A stretch of 32,178 nucleotides of DNA from Rhodospirillaceae bacterium (GTDB lineage: Bacteria > Pseudomonadota > Alphaproteobacteria > TMED109): the NCBI GenBank assembly GCA_902614225.1, contig CACMKJ010000009.1, forward strand, positions 1 to 32,178, read 5' to 3'. A model generated the notes under the pieces. The model was not told where the DNA came from. It made no database searches and saw nothing but the letters and a program-made list of their open reading frames with translations. The stretch's first letter is position 1; every line of letters starts with the position of its first letter. Positions 7,215 through 14,344 of this stretch are shown here, one piece after another. The translations under genes were made by a program, and so were the position numbers.

Positions 7215-7730
7215 TTAAAAACCTTGTTCTATTTTTTTAAATATTTCATCTGGAACATCACATTTCGCTTTCATTAAATAAGATGGTAAGTGTCCTTCAT
7301 TATTAAAAATAACCCATGCAGCATTACACATGATATCATTAAGTAATTTAAAAGGTCCAGTTCCTGATTTAATAGGTATCTTTACTGACATCATTTTACT
7401 GGTATCAAATTTTTTATTTGTGAAGTGTAAATAAAATTCATACTTACCTGATTTATATTGACATAGATCATTCATATCTAGAAAAGTTTTTTCACTATTA
7501 TTTTTTTGTTTTTCGTAGAAATAAGATCCTATACATTTTGAGGTTCCATTGAATTTACTATTTGTCGTAAATACACCGTTGGTATTATTAATAACGTTTC
7601 TTAATTTTTTATCTGACGTTTCCATTATTTGAGTTTCTATCGCACCAGAGTCATTTATGTAAAACTCTTTAGAAAAAGTTTTAAAATAATATAAATATGT
7701 ACCTATTAAAATCAAAAAAAAATATTTCAT
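7215..7730 (-). CDS. Secreted four-cysteine array protein, group B copy 9 (diverged)
   Basis: A 171-residue protein with signal peptide MKYFFLILIGTYLYYFKTFS. It is the most diverged group B copy but keeps the landmarks: NGVFTTNSKFNGTSKCIGSY, a longer loop to LNDLC-like MNDLCQYKSGKYEFYLHF, IPIKSGTGPFKLLNDIMC and LMKAKCDVPDE, ending KKIEQGF instead of NYKKPE. All four cysteines are present (66, 90, 135, 157); the first-to-second spacing is about six residues longer than in other copies. It is followed by the 6850 gene after 35 bp in the same direction, so the two may be cotranscribed. Exported; function unknown. Confidence 0.83.
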   Translation of the reverse strand: MKYFFLILIGTYLYYFKTFSKEFYINDSGAIETQIMETSDKKLRNVINNTNGVFTTNSKFNGTSKCIGSYFYEKQKNNSEKTFLDMNDLCQYKSGKYEFYLHFTNKKFDTSKMMSVKIPIKSGTGPFKLLNDIMCNAAWVIFNNEGHLPSYLMKAKCDVPDEIFKKIEQGF

Positions 7731-7765
7731 CTTTTATAATTAAACCTTACTTGAGAAGTCCTTAC

Positions 7766-7830
7766 CTATTATTCTACAGTTACTGAGTAGGCGTAATCAA
7801 GAATTTAACAATATAATTAAAATTATTCAG
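7766..7830 (-). repeat. 3'-end repeat of array group B, unit 2
   Basis: It resembles units 5006-5067 and 8984-9046 and covers the end of the 7823 gene. Plus-strand blocks are CTATTATTCTACAGTTACTGA, GTAGGCGTAATCA, ATTTAACAA and AATTATTCAG. The GTAATC block is shared with unit 3 and with a lone segment near 5900. Confidence 0.6.
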
Positions 7831-8359
7831 CTCTTTTATAATTATTAATTCTCTCAATTAATTTTGCAGAAAGTCCTTCTGCTTTTCCTCTCCAAATAAA
7901 ATTACCATCACCATGTTTATTTTTTCCCATTTGAAAATATGCTCCTGTCATAATAACACCCTTTAATTCTTCAAAAGGTCCATCACCACCAACCCATTGC
8001 CAACTTGCAATAGATGAACCTAGTCTATCTCCTATCATATTTCCTACATTTTTGTTTCTACTTGCTGGTATCGCTTTCAAGTAACCTTTATTCTTATAAC
8101 TGTCAGTAATAGTACACAAAATATTCTGTTTTTGATCTCCATTAATAATTTCTACTGTTCCTTCACAAACTCCGAAGCCAAACATTGATGTATTAGTGGT
8201 AAATTGTGCTCTATTGTTAAATGTCATAAATATAGTATTTTCATCAACTTTTACAAAAGAAGGAAATTGATCAATACCAGTTACCGTCATTATAAAATCA
8301 TCAGCAAACGTTTTATAAACTAATAAAATATAAACAATAAATTTTAAAAATAATTTCAT
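7823..8359 (-). CDS. Secreted array protein, group B copy 10 (second cysteine pair lost)
   Basis: A 178-residue protein with signal peptide MKLFLKFIVYILLVYKTFA. The family core is present: NRAQFTTNTSMFGFGVCEG, NILCTITDSYKNKGYLKAIP, WVGGDGPFEELKGVIMTGAY, FIWRGKAEG, and tail ERINNYKRAE. Cysteines 1 and 2 are kept (65, 82), while 3 and 4 are replaced by Met137 and Ala160, the reciprocal of the pattern in copy 7. An insertion with IGDRLGSSIASWQ lies before the GDGPF motif. The protein should be exported with at most one disulfide. Function unknown. Confidence 0.84.
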   Translation of the reverse strand: MKLFLKFIVYILLVYKTFADDFIMTVTGIDQFPSFVKVDENTIFMTFNNRAQFTTNTSMFGFGVCEGTVEIINGDQKQNILCTITDSYKNKGYLKAIPASRNKNVGNMIGDRLGSSIASWQWVGGDGPFEELKGVIMTGAYFQMGKNKHGDGNFIWRGKAEGLSAKLIERINNYKRAE

Positions 8360-8614
8360 ATATTTTTTTCTTTATTCGTTAATTAACTTATCTTATTATC
8401 TATTAATATTGAAGCTATAATTTAAATATTAGTCTCGCCCTTAGAATACAGTCTATTGATAAATATTTTAAAGTGATAAAATAATATCCACTACACTGCA
8501 ATACTACCGTTATAGACTAGACATTAACGACTAAATAAATTGATTATAAATATATAATTATTTTTGATATTAAAAATCTATAGATTAATAAATAATATAT
8601 TATATACTTGAGTT

Positions 8615-8932
8615 ATGTCAAAATTTGTAAGCATAATGACTAACACATATTCATCTGAAATAACTTATGATGAATGGTTAAAGAGAATAAATAATTTTTT
8701 TTTTCATGATAAAAAAATTGCGGAATTACTTAAGCAAAATGGTATGACTAAATGGACTATATATAAAACTGAAGATGTGGAACCATTAAAAGTTATTGCC
8801 GTATGTGAATATGAAAACGACGATTCTTTTCAAAAATGCCAAAAAGTATTTTTAAAATTTTTACCAAAAATACAAGACCTTATCATAAAAACTAATTTTG
8901 CAAGAGCGCATGTTGTAAAGGATGCAATTTAA
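8615..8932 (+). CDS. Small cytoplasmic protein, paralogue of 6850 gene
   Basis: A 105-residue protein without a signal peptide, on the plus strand between group B copies 10 and 11. It shares EY(x)xDDSFQKCQKVF with the 6850-7179 protein and has the same strand-helix-strand order, so both probably have a ferredoxin-like dimeric alpha-beta barrel fold (inferred). The N-terminal helix region (TYDEWLKRINNFFFHDKK) differs from its paralogue. The 255 bases upstream (8360-8614) contain no other gene that I can see and probably hold its promoter and that of the divergent copy 10. Function unknown. Confidence 0.72.
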   Translation: MSKFVSIMTNTYSSEITYDEWLKRINNFFFHDKKIAELLKQNGMTKWTIYKTEDVEPLKVIAVCEYENDDSFQKCQKVFLKFLPKIQDLIIKTNFARAHVVKDAI

Positions 8933-8983
8933 GAATCTGAAGAAGTTTAATTTTAAAAATACAAAATTATATTATCTTCAAGT

Positions 8984-9046
8984 CTATTCTACAGTAACAC
9001 AATAGACGTAATCTCAGATTTAACAAAAGTACTTAAATTATTCAGG
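8984..9046 (-). repeat. 3'-end repeat of array group B, unit 3
   Basis: Plus-strand blocks are CTATTCTACAGTAACACAATAG, ACGTAATC, GATTTAACAAAAGTACTTAAATTATTCAGG read with small differences from the other two units. The last block contains the stop codon and last two codons of the 9038 gene. The AACAAAAGTAC and AATTATTCAGG blocks are identical to unit 1, in agreement with the close similarity of the two encoded proteins. Confidence 0.6.
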
Positions 9047-9559
9047 TTTTTGATAGTTTTTAATTCTTTCAAACACTGCATCAGGCATATCGCCTTTACC
9101 TGCCCAACTATAAAAGTCTTCATAATATCCTTCTCCCAAATCCTTAGGCATTATTGAAGCAGTAGCGCTAATACCTTTGAATCCTATTAACTCTTTATAT
9201 CTGCCATCACCGTCAACAACCGTAAATTTTTGAGTTCCGGAGGTTGCAACATCTGTTGTATCTGAAGATGCCTTAAATTGAAAAAACATTTTATCACCAT
9301 ATTCATCAGTAATTCTACACATTATATTTGAAGAAGTTGTTCCTTTTGATATTTCTAACATACCCTCACATTCTGCTACACCTCTTATTCCAATGTTATT
9401 TGTAACAACACTTTCACTAGAATAAGTAAGGAAAATTGAACCATCAGTTAAATTAAAGACTCTTGTTTTACTTTTACCAAATGCCTCCATTTTTAATTCT
9501 GCACTGTTGATTATGATTGCATAAAAAAATGTTAAAAAAAATAAAATAATAGTTCTCAT
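9038..9559 (-). CDS. Secreted array protein, group B copy 11 (second cysteine pair lost)
   Basis: A 173-residue protein with signal peptide MRTIILFFLTFFYAIIINSA, followed by ELKMEAFGKSKTRVFNLTDG, NIGIRGVAECEG, SSNIMCRITDEYGDKMFFQF, VVDGDGRYKELIGFKGISAT and SWAGKGDMPD, ending NYQKPE. Cysteines 1 and 2 are kept (64, 81); positions 3 and 4 are Gly129 and Gly156. It is closest to copy 7, which has lost the opposite pair, so the two probably derive from a four-cysteine ancestor and have each dropped one disulfide. An AAGGGT sequence precedes the ATG. Exported; function unknown. Confidence 0.86.
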   Translation of the reverse strand: MRTIILFFLTFFYAIIINSAELKMEAFGKSKTRVFNLTDGSIFLTYSSESVVTNNIGIRGVAECEGMLEISKGTTSSNIMCRITDEYGDKMFFQFKASSDTTDVATSGTQKFTVVDGDGRYKELIGFKGISATASIMPKDLGEGYYEDFYSWAGKGDMPDAVFERIKNYQKPE

Positions 9560-9614
9560 AAAATCACCCTTATAATTTTTTAAATGAATATATTCTATAG
9601 TATAATTTTAATTT

Positions 9615-9977
9615 TTAATTATCAAATCTTTCATAAGTTAACTGCATTTTTGACCATTCAGCATCAAAAGTTTTATTTCTATGTTCTAATTGTTCTAATC
9701 TATCTAGATATCTTTTCAAAACAGAATAAACATTATTGTTATCCCATTTTTTACCACCAAATGTTTTTATATTTTTAGAATTTAAGTGTTTTGCAATTCT
9801 TCTATATCCTAATCCTTCTTCATGAAGTACCTTTATTTTACTATGTAAATCCTCTTGTTCTGATGAATATCTATCTGTATTAGAATATACAAATCTATTT
9901 GTTCTTAATGTAAATTTAAAGCAAAGAAAATGAGAGTACTTTTTTTCCTTAAATCCGAAGTCGTGCCTATTCGACGG
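9615..9977 (-). pseudogene. 5'-truncated resolvase-type helix-turn-helix protein
   Basis: The 9560-9966 interval holds no intact gene, but a minus-strand frame open from 9977 to a stop at 9615-9617 is clearly protein-like. It contains RYSSEQEDLHSKIKVLHEEG, LGYRRIAKHLNSKNIKTFGG, KKWDNNNVYSVLKRYLDR and ends LTYERFDN. This is the recombinase-associated helix-turn-helix pattern (G.gyr.IA..LN...ikT..Gk.W....VysvLKR) seen in phage and marine bacterial proteins. No ATG, GTG or TTG occurs before the conserved part, and the frame runs into a stop inside the glmS end, so the N-terminus is missing. The plus-strand reading frame in the same place is a shadow. Its partner fragment is at 5641-5793. Probably a remnant of a mobile or phage-derived gene. 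Confidence 0.6.
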
Positions 9978-11778
9978 TTACAGATTTTGCTAGATTTCTT
10001 GGTTGATCAACGTCAGTACCTTTAAAACAGGCTATATGATAAGCTAATAATTGTACTGGTAAAGCGCATACTATGGGTTGTAAATAATCATTACATTTTT
10101 TTATACTAAAAATGAGATCAGATAGATCTTCTAAATTTTTTTTGCCTTCTTTATCAGTAATACAAATTATTTTTCCACCTCTAGCTTTTACTTCCGCGAG
10201 ATTAGAATAAGTTTTTTCATATAAATTATTAGTTGGTATGATTCCTATTACAGGAACACTTTCATCTATTAACGCTATCGGGCCATGTTTTAACTCTCCT
10301 GCAGCATAACCTTCTGCATGAATATAGCTTATTTCTTTTAGTTTTAATGCTCCCTCCAAAGCTAAACCATGCCCCATACCTCTACCTATATATAAAACAT
10401 CTTTTGCATTATAAATTTTTGAAGCAATATCTCTTAGTTCATTTTCTTTTTCTAATATATCATTAAGTAAACTAGGTAAATCTAGTAATTGTGTAATTAT
10501 TTTGCTTTCAAAATTATCATTAATAAAATTTTTATTTTTTCCTAATAAAATTGATATTATCAATAATGTAAGCAACTGTGTTGTAAATGCCTTTGTGGAA
10601 GCTACGCCTATTTCTGGTCCTGCTAAAGTAAATATATTTTCATCTGATAGTCTTGAAATACTGCTATCTAAAACATTAACAATCGAAATAGTTTTTAATC
10701 CATGTTTCTTAGCCTCTTCAAGACTTGCTAAAGTATCACGAGTTTCTCCAGATTGTGAAATAAATATTACTACCTCACCTTCTGTTTTTAGTAGTTTTCT
10801 ATATCTATATTCTGAAGCAATGTCTACATTAGCACCTATATTAGCAAACTCTTCAAACCAAAACCTAGCTATTCTACAAGCAAAAGCTGATGTTCCACAA
10901 GCTATCAAACTAATTTTTTTAATATCTGTTTTTAATATCTCACTATTTATTTTTATAATTTTTTTTTCTGGATCTATAAAAGACTTTAAAGTTTCTCCTA
11001 TTACTGTAGGCTGTTCATAAATTTCCTTATGCATAAAATGTTTATAACCACCTTTTTCAATAGATTGCCTTGAAATACTTGTAATACTTATTTCCCTATC
11101 TACTTTATTTTTACCGTGATAAATAAAAATATTTTTATTATCAACAATTGCCCAATCGTCATCTTCTAAATAACTAATTTTTTTTGTAAAAGGTGCTAAG
11201 CCAATAGCATCTGATCCTATAAAATTATTTTGTTCTCCATAACCTACTGCAAGTGGACTTCCTCTTTTAATAGCTAGTAATTTATTTGTTTTAGTAAAAA
11301 GCACTGCTAAGGCAAATGCTCCTTTTAATTCTGTTAAAAGTTTTTCTACTATCTCGGGATAGTCATGTCCTTGATCTAAATAATCAGTAATTAGGTGAGC
11401 TACTACCTCACTATCTGTTTCACTTTTGATTAAAGATTTATTACTTAATATATTTTTAATTTCTTTATAATTTTCAATTATACCATTATGAACAATTGCT
11501 ACTTTATTTGTAGCATGTGGATGAGCATTAAGCTCATTTGGAGATCCATGCGTTGCCCATCTGGTGTGTGCAATACCAATGTTACCTTCTATAGGTTTTT
11601 CTTTTATTATTGCTTCTAGGTTTCCTATTTTACCTAACGCTACTCTTTTGACTATTTCCTTATTAACTAATGTGGCAAGGCCTGCTGAATCATAGCCTCT
11701 GTAAGCTAACTTTTTTAATCCTTCAATTAAAGCATAAGTACAATTGTTATTACTAGCTATACCTACAATTCCACACAT
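9967..11778 (-). CDS. glmS: Glutamine--fructose-6-phosphate aminotransferase (isomerising)
   Basis: A 603-residue GlmS, the usual length. It makes glucosamine-6-phosphate from fructose-6-phosphate and glutamine, the first step to UDP-GlcNAc for peptidoglycan and lipopolysaccharide. The N-terminal Ntn amidotransferase domain starts MCGIVGI with catalytic Cys2, and has HTRWATHG and HNGIIENY. Two SIS sugar-isomerase domains follow, with ACGTSAFAC, SQSGETRDTLA and EGALKLKEISYIHAEGYAAG, and the conserved end DQPRNLAKSVTVE is intact. An AAGG sequence precedes the ATG. It lies 3 bp downstream of glmU in the same direction and is surely cotranscribed with it. With only 3 bp between the genes and no leader, there is no room for a glmS-ribozyme control element. 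Confidence 0.98.
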   Translation of the reverse strand: MCGIVGIASNNNCTYALIEGLKKLAYRGYDSAGLATLVNKEIVKRVALGKIGNLEAIIKEKPIEGNIGIAHTRWATHGSPNELNAHPHATNKVAIVHNGIIENYKEIKNILSNKSLIKSETDSEVVAHLITDYLDQGHDYPEIVEKLLTELKGAFALAVLFTKTNKLLAIKRGSPLAVGYGEQNNFIGSDAIGLAPFTKKISYLEDDDWAIVDNKNIFIYHGKNKVDREISITSISRQSIEKGGYKHFMHKEIYEQPTVIGETLKSFIDPEKKIIKINSEILKTDIKKISLIACGTSAFACRIARFWFEEFANIGANVDIASEYRYRKLLKTEGEVVIFISQSGETRDTLASLEEAKKHGLKTISIVNVLDSSISRLSDENIFTLAGPEIGVASTKAFTTQLLTLLIISILLGKNKNFINDNFESKIITQLLDLPSLLNDILEKENELRDIASKIYNAKDVLYIGRGMGHGLALEGALKLKEISYIHAEGYAAGELKHGPIALIDESVPVIGIIPTNNLYEKTYSNLAEVKARGGKIICITDKEGKKNLEDLSDLIFSIKKCNDYLQPIVCALPVQLLAYHIACFKGTDVDQPRNLAKSVTVE

Positions 11779-11781
11779 ATA

Positions 11782-13092
11782 TTATACCTTCAAAAATTTA
11801 CTTCTTCCGTTTTTAATAATTTGTTGTTTTGCTCTAGCTATGCTAAAGCCATTTTTATCAACATTATTCGATACAGTACTTCCTGCAGCAATAAAACTCT
11901 TATTACCTATTTTAATTGGTGCTATTAAAGAACAATTAGATCCAATAAATACATTATCTCCAATTGTAGTTTTATTTTTTTTTATTCCATCATAGTTGCA
12001 AGTAATAGTCCCTGCTCCTATGTTAGTATTAGTTCCAATAACTGTGTCACCAATATATGCAAGGTGGTTTATTTTTGTATTGTTACCAATTTGAGAATTT
12101 TTAATTTCAACAAAGTTACCGACTTTTACATTTTTCCCTATTTGTGTGTTTTTTCTAATTCTACATGTTGGACCTACTTCACTAAATGAATTTATATAAG
12201 TATCTTCAATATAACTATTACTTTTCACTCTTACATTAGCCTTTATTACTACATTATTACCTAAAAATACATTAGGTTCTATTACGACGTCTTTATCTAT
12301 CTTTACATTACTAGATATATAAATAGAGTTCGGAGATAATAAAGTTACTCCATTTTTGAGGTGAAACAATTTTATTCTTTCTTGTAATAGCTCTTCTGCA
12401 TAAGATAATTGTTTTTTATCATTTATACCTATTAATTCATCCTCTGAATATGTAAGTATCTTGATAAGTTTTTTTCTTTCAGATAAATTATTAAATATGT
12501 TAGTAAACAGATATTCGCCTGAAATTTTGTCTTTTTGAATTTTACTTAAACTTTTAAAAATCTCTTTATTAGGACCACATAATATACCTGAATAACAAAG
12601 ATTAACTTTTTTAATTTCCTTATTAGCATTTTTTTCTTCTATTACTAAAATTTGATTGCCTTTTTTTATAATTCTACCATAACCTTTAGGGTTTTCTGCT
12701 AAGAAACCAACTAAACTGAAACTATTATAAGTATTATTTATTATTTTTTTTATCGTCTCTTCTTTAATTAAAGGCATGTCTCCATATAAAATTAATAGCC
12801 TTCCATTAAATTCACCCAACTGTTTTTTTGCACTATTGATAGCATCAGCAGTACCTAGTTGTTTTTTTTGACTGATGACTTTTACTTTAGTATTTTTGAT
12901 AATATTTAAAATTTGTTGTTTGTGTTCCCCTAAAACAATGTAAATATCTTTTAATCCAGATGAGATGCATTTATCTATAATATGCATAATCATACTTTTT
13001 CCAGCTAACTCATGTAAAACTTTTGGTTTTGTAGATTTCATTCTTTTACCTTTTCCGGCAGCTAGAATTAGAACTTTAGTATGATTTTTCAT
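11782..13092 (-). CDS. glmU: Bifunctional GlmU: GlcN-1-P acetyltransferase / GlcNAc-1-P uridyltransferase
   Basis: A 436-residue protein, near but slightly shorter than the usual 450-460. It acetylates glucosamine-1-phosphate and transfers UMP to give UDP-GlcNAc. The N-terminal nucleotidyltransferase domain starts with VLILAAGKGKRMKS (residues 7-20) and includes QLGTADAI and LYGDMPLI. The C-terminal left-handed beta-helix has hexapeptide repeats from about residue 255 (PNVFLGNNVVI, IGKNVKVGNFVEIKNS) and the acetyltransferase region NHLAYIGDTVIG with the catalytic-type histidine, then GAGTITCNYDG. It lies between the upstream thioesterase gene (8-bp gap) and glmS (3-bp gap), a compact glmU-glmS unit. 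The PGM step (GlmM) is not in the window. Confidence 0.97.
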   Translation of the reverse strand: MKNHTKVLILAAGKGKRMKSTKPKVLHELAGKSMIMHIIDKCISSGLKDIYIVLGEHKQQILNIIKNTKVKVISQKKQLGTADAINSAKKQLGEFNGRLLILYGDMPLIKEETIKKIINNTYNSFSLVGFLAENPKGYGRIIKKGNQILVIEEKNANKEIKKVNLCYSGILCGPNKEIFKSLSKIQKDKISGEYLFTNIFNNLSERKKLIKILTYSEDELIGINDKKQLSYAEELLQERIKLFHLKNGVTLLSPNSIYISSNVKIDKDVVIEPNVFLGNNVVIKANVRVKSNSYIEDTYINSFSEVGPTCRIRKNTQIGKNVKVGNFVEIKNSQIGNNTKINHLAYIGDTVIGTNTNIGAGTITCNYDGIKKNKTTIGDNVFIGSNCSLIAPIKIGNKSFIAAGSTVSNNVDKNGFSIARAKQQIIKNGRSKFLKV

Positions 13093-13100
13093 ATTATAAA

Positions 13101-13526
13101 CTAATAAAAATTTTTTATTAATTTAACAGTCTGGTTTGCTTTTGCCAAAAGATTATTTTTTTTATCTAAAATTTCACCCTCTAAAAAAGCTATAGTACTG
13201 CCAGTCTTTATTACTTTGCCTATTACTGTAACTTCTCCTGGATTTACTGATTTAATAAAAGAAGTTTTAATTTCTAGAGATAAAACTAAAACATCAGAAC
13301 CAACTTTACACATACAGGCCAAAGCCATAACAGCGTCTAGCCAACCAGTTATAAAACCACCTTGCACTATGCTTCCTGAATGACACATATTTTTCCTAGC
13401 TGAATAAACTGCTTTAGCTATACCTTTTTTAGTATCTAAGGTTAATATTTTTTTAATACCAAGCGTAGTTTGTGGAGCTTTAGAAAACATTTCTTCTAAA
13501 AATTTTTTATTTACTTTCTTGGGCAT
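13101..13526 (-). CDS. PaaI-type hotdog-fold thioesterase
   Basis: A 141-residue single-domain hotdog protein, the normal length of PaaI/acyl-CoA thioesterase family members that hydrolyse acyl- or aryl-CoA thioesters in the cytoplasm. The family pattern is visible: CHSGSIVQGGFITGWLDAVM (residues 48-67), with the catalytic-type aspartate in WLDAVMALA, then LSLEIKTSFIKSVNPGEVTV and KVIKTGSTIAFLEGEILDKK. AGGATAT ahead of the ATG is a plausible ribosome-binding site. It appears to be the first gene of the leftward unit with glmU-glmS, and it diverges from the crotonase-like gene at 13545 with only 18 bp between start codons. The two promoters must therefore overlap coding sequence or each other. 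Substrate unknown; linkage to acyl-CoA chemistry is suggested by the divergent neighbour. Confidence 0.88.
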   Translation of the reverse strand: MPKKVNKKFLEEMFSKAPQTTLGIKKILTLDTKKGIAKAVYSARKNMCHSGSIVQGGFITGWLDAVMALACMCKVGSDVLVLSLEIKTSFIKSVNPGEVTVIGKVIKTGSTIAFLEGEILDKKNNLLAKANQTVKLIKNFY

Positions 13527-13544
13527 TAAAATATCCTATATCAT

Positions 13545-14336
13545 ATGGTTATTAATTTACCTACAGATACTAAACAACTAATACTAACTGAAGATAATGA
13601 TGTTATTACTATAACTCTAAATAATCCTCAATATAAAAATGCTTTATCTGAAGAATTAACACCTTATTTGAGAACAATACTTAAAAAATTAAAAAAACAA
13701 AATAAATACAAAATACTTTTAATTAGAGGTAAAGGAGATAGTTTTTGTTCAGGAGGAAATATTAAAAAAATGAATTCTAATAAAAAATATATTAGAAAAA
13801 ACAATATAGAAAAAATTAATGATCTTTATAATAAGCAACTAGAATTAACACACGCATTATCCTCCCTAGAAATCCCTACAGTAGCAGTTATAAATGGGCC
13901 AGCTGCAGGAGCTGGCTTATCACTTGCCTTGTCATGTGATATAAGAATTGGAAGTAAAAAAGCATTCTTTTTATCTAACTATAGTAAAATAGGTCTAACA
14001 GGAGATTATGGTATTTCATGGTACCTAACAAATTTACTTGGCCCTTCTAAAGCAAAAGAATTAATGTTTTGTAATCATAGAATTTATGCTGATGAAGCTT
14101 ATAAAATAGGTATTTTAAACTTTTTATTTACAAAAAATTTTGAAAGTAATTTGAAAGATTTTCTTGATAATTTATTATCACAATCTCATTATGCATTAAA
14201 GCTTATAAAAAAAAATATTGATTTTGCTAGTTATAATAACTTAAGAAAAACCTTAAAATTAGAAGCAAAACACTTAATTATGTCTTCAAACTCAGAAGAA
14301 CATAAGTTAGCTGTAGCTAAATTTAAAAAAAAGTAA
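13545..14336 (+). CDS. Enoyl-CoA hydratase/isomerase (crotonase) family protein
   Basis: A 263-residue crotonase-fold protein of normal length. Oxyanion-hole segments are RGKGDSFCSGGNIKKM (about 63-78) and NGPAAGAGLSLALSCDIRIG (about 111-130). At the catalytic positions the sequence is FLSNYSKIGLTGDYGISWYL: the first crotonase glutamate is replaced by Asn and the second by Asp in TGDYG. The second change is common in PaaG-like isomerases and in many actinobacterial EchA proteins, so a simple hydratase reaction should not be assumed. It is followed after 8 bp by the CmcJ-like oxygenase gene in the same direction, and diverges from a PaaI-type thioesterase. Together these suggest acyl-CoA modification, substrate unknown. 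No clear Shine-Dalgarno sequence. Confidence 0.9.
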   Translation: MVINLPTDTKQLILTEDNDVITITLNNPQYKNALSEELTPYLRTILKKLKKQNKYKILLIRGKGDSFCSGGNIKKMNSNKKYIRKNNIEKINDLYNKQLELTHALSSLEIPTVAVINGPAAGAGLSLALSCDIRIGSKKAFFLSNYSKIGLTGDYGISWYLTNLLGPSKAKELMFCNHRIYADEAYKIGILNFLFTKNFESNLKDFLDNLLSQSHYALKLIKKNIDFASYNNLRKTLKLEAKHLIMSSNSEEHKLAVAKFKKK

Positions 14337-14344
14337 AACTTATT

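Noticed and set aside
9584-9778. 64-residue plus-strand frame
   Set aside because: It is the shadow of the minus-strand helix-turn-helix fragment, and its translation (aromatic and Ile rich) has no protein-like pattern.
10502-11020. 172-residue plus-strand frame inside glmS
   Set aside because: It lies antisense to a fully conserved glmS with all motifs intact.
9967-11781. glmS ribozyme
   Set aside because: glmU ends 3 bp before the glmS start, so there is no leader, and the ribozyme is a Gram-positive feature.
11744-11995. 83-residue plus-strand frame across the glmS/glmU junction
   Set aside because: Antisense shadow of glmS and glmU.
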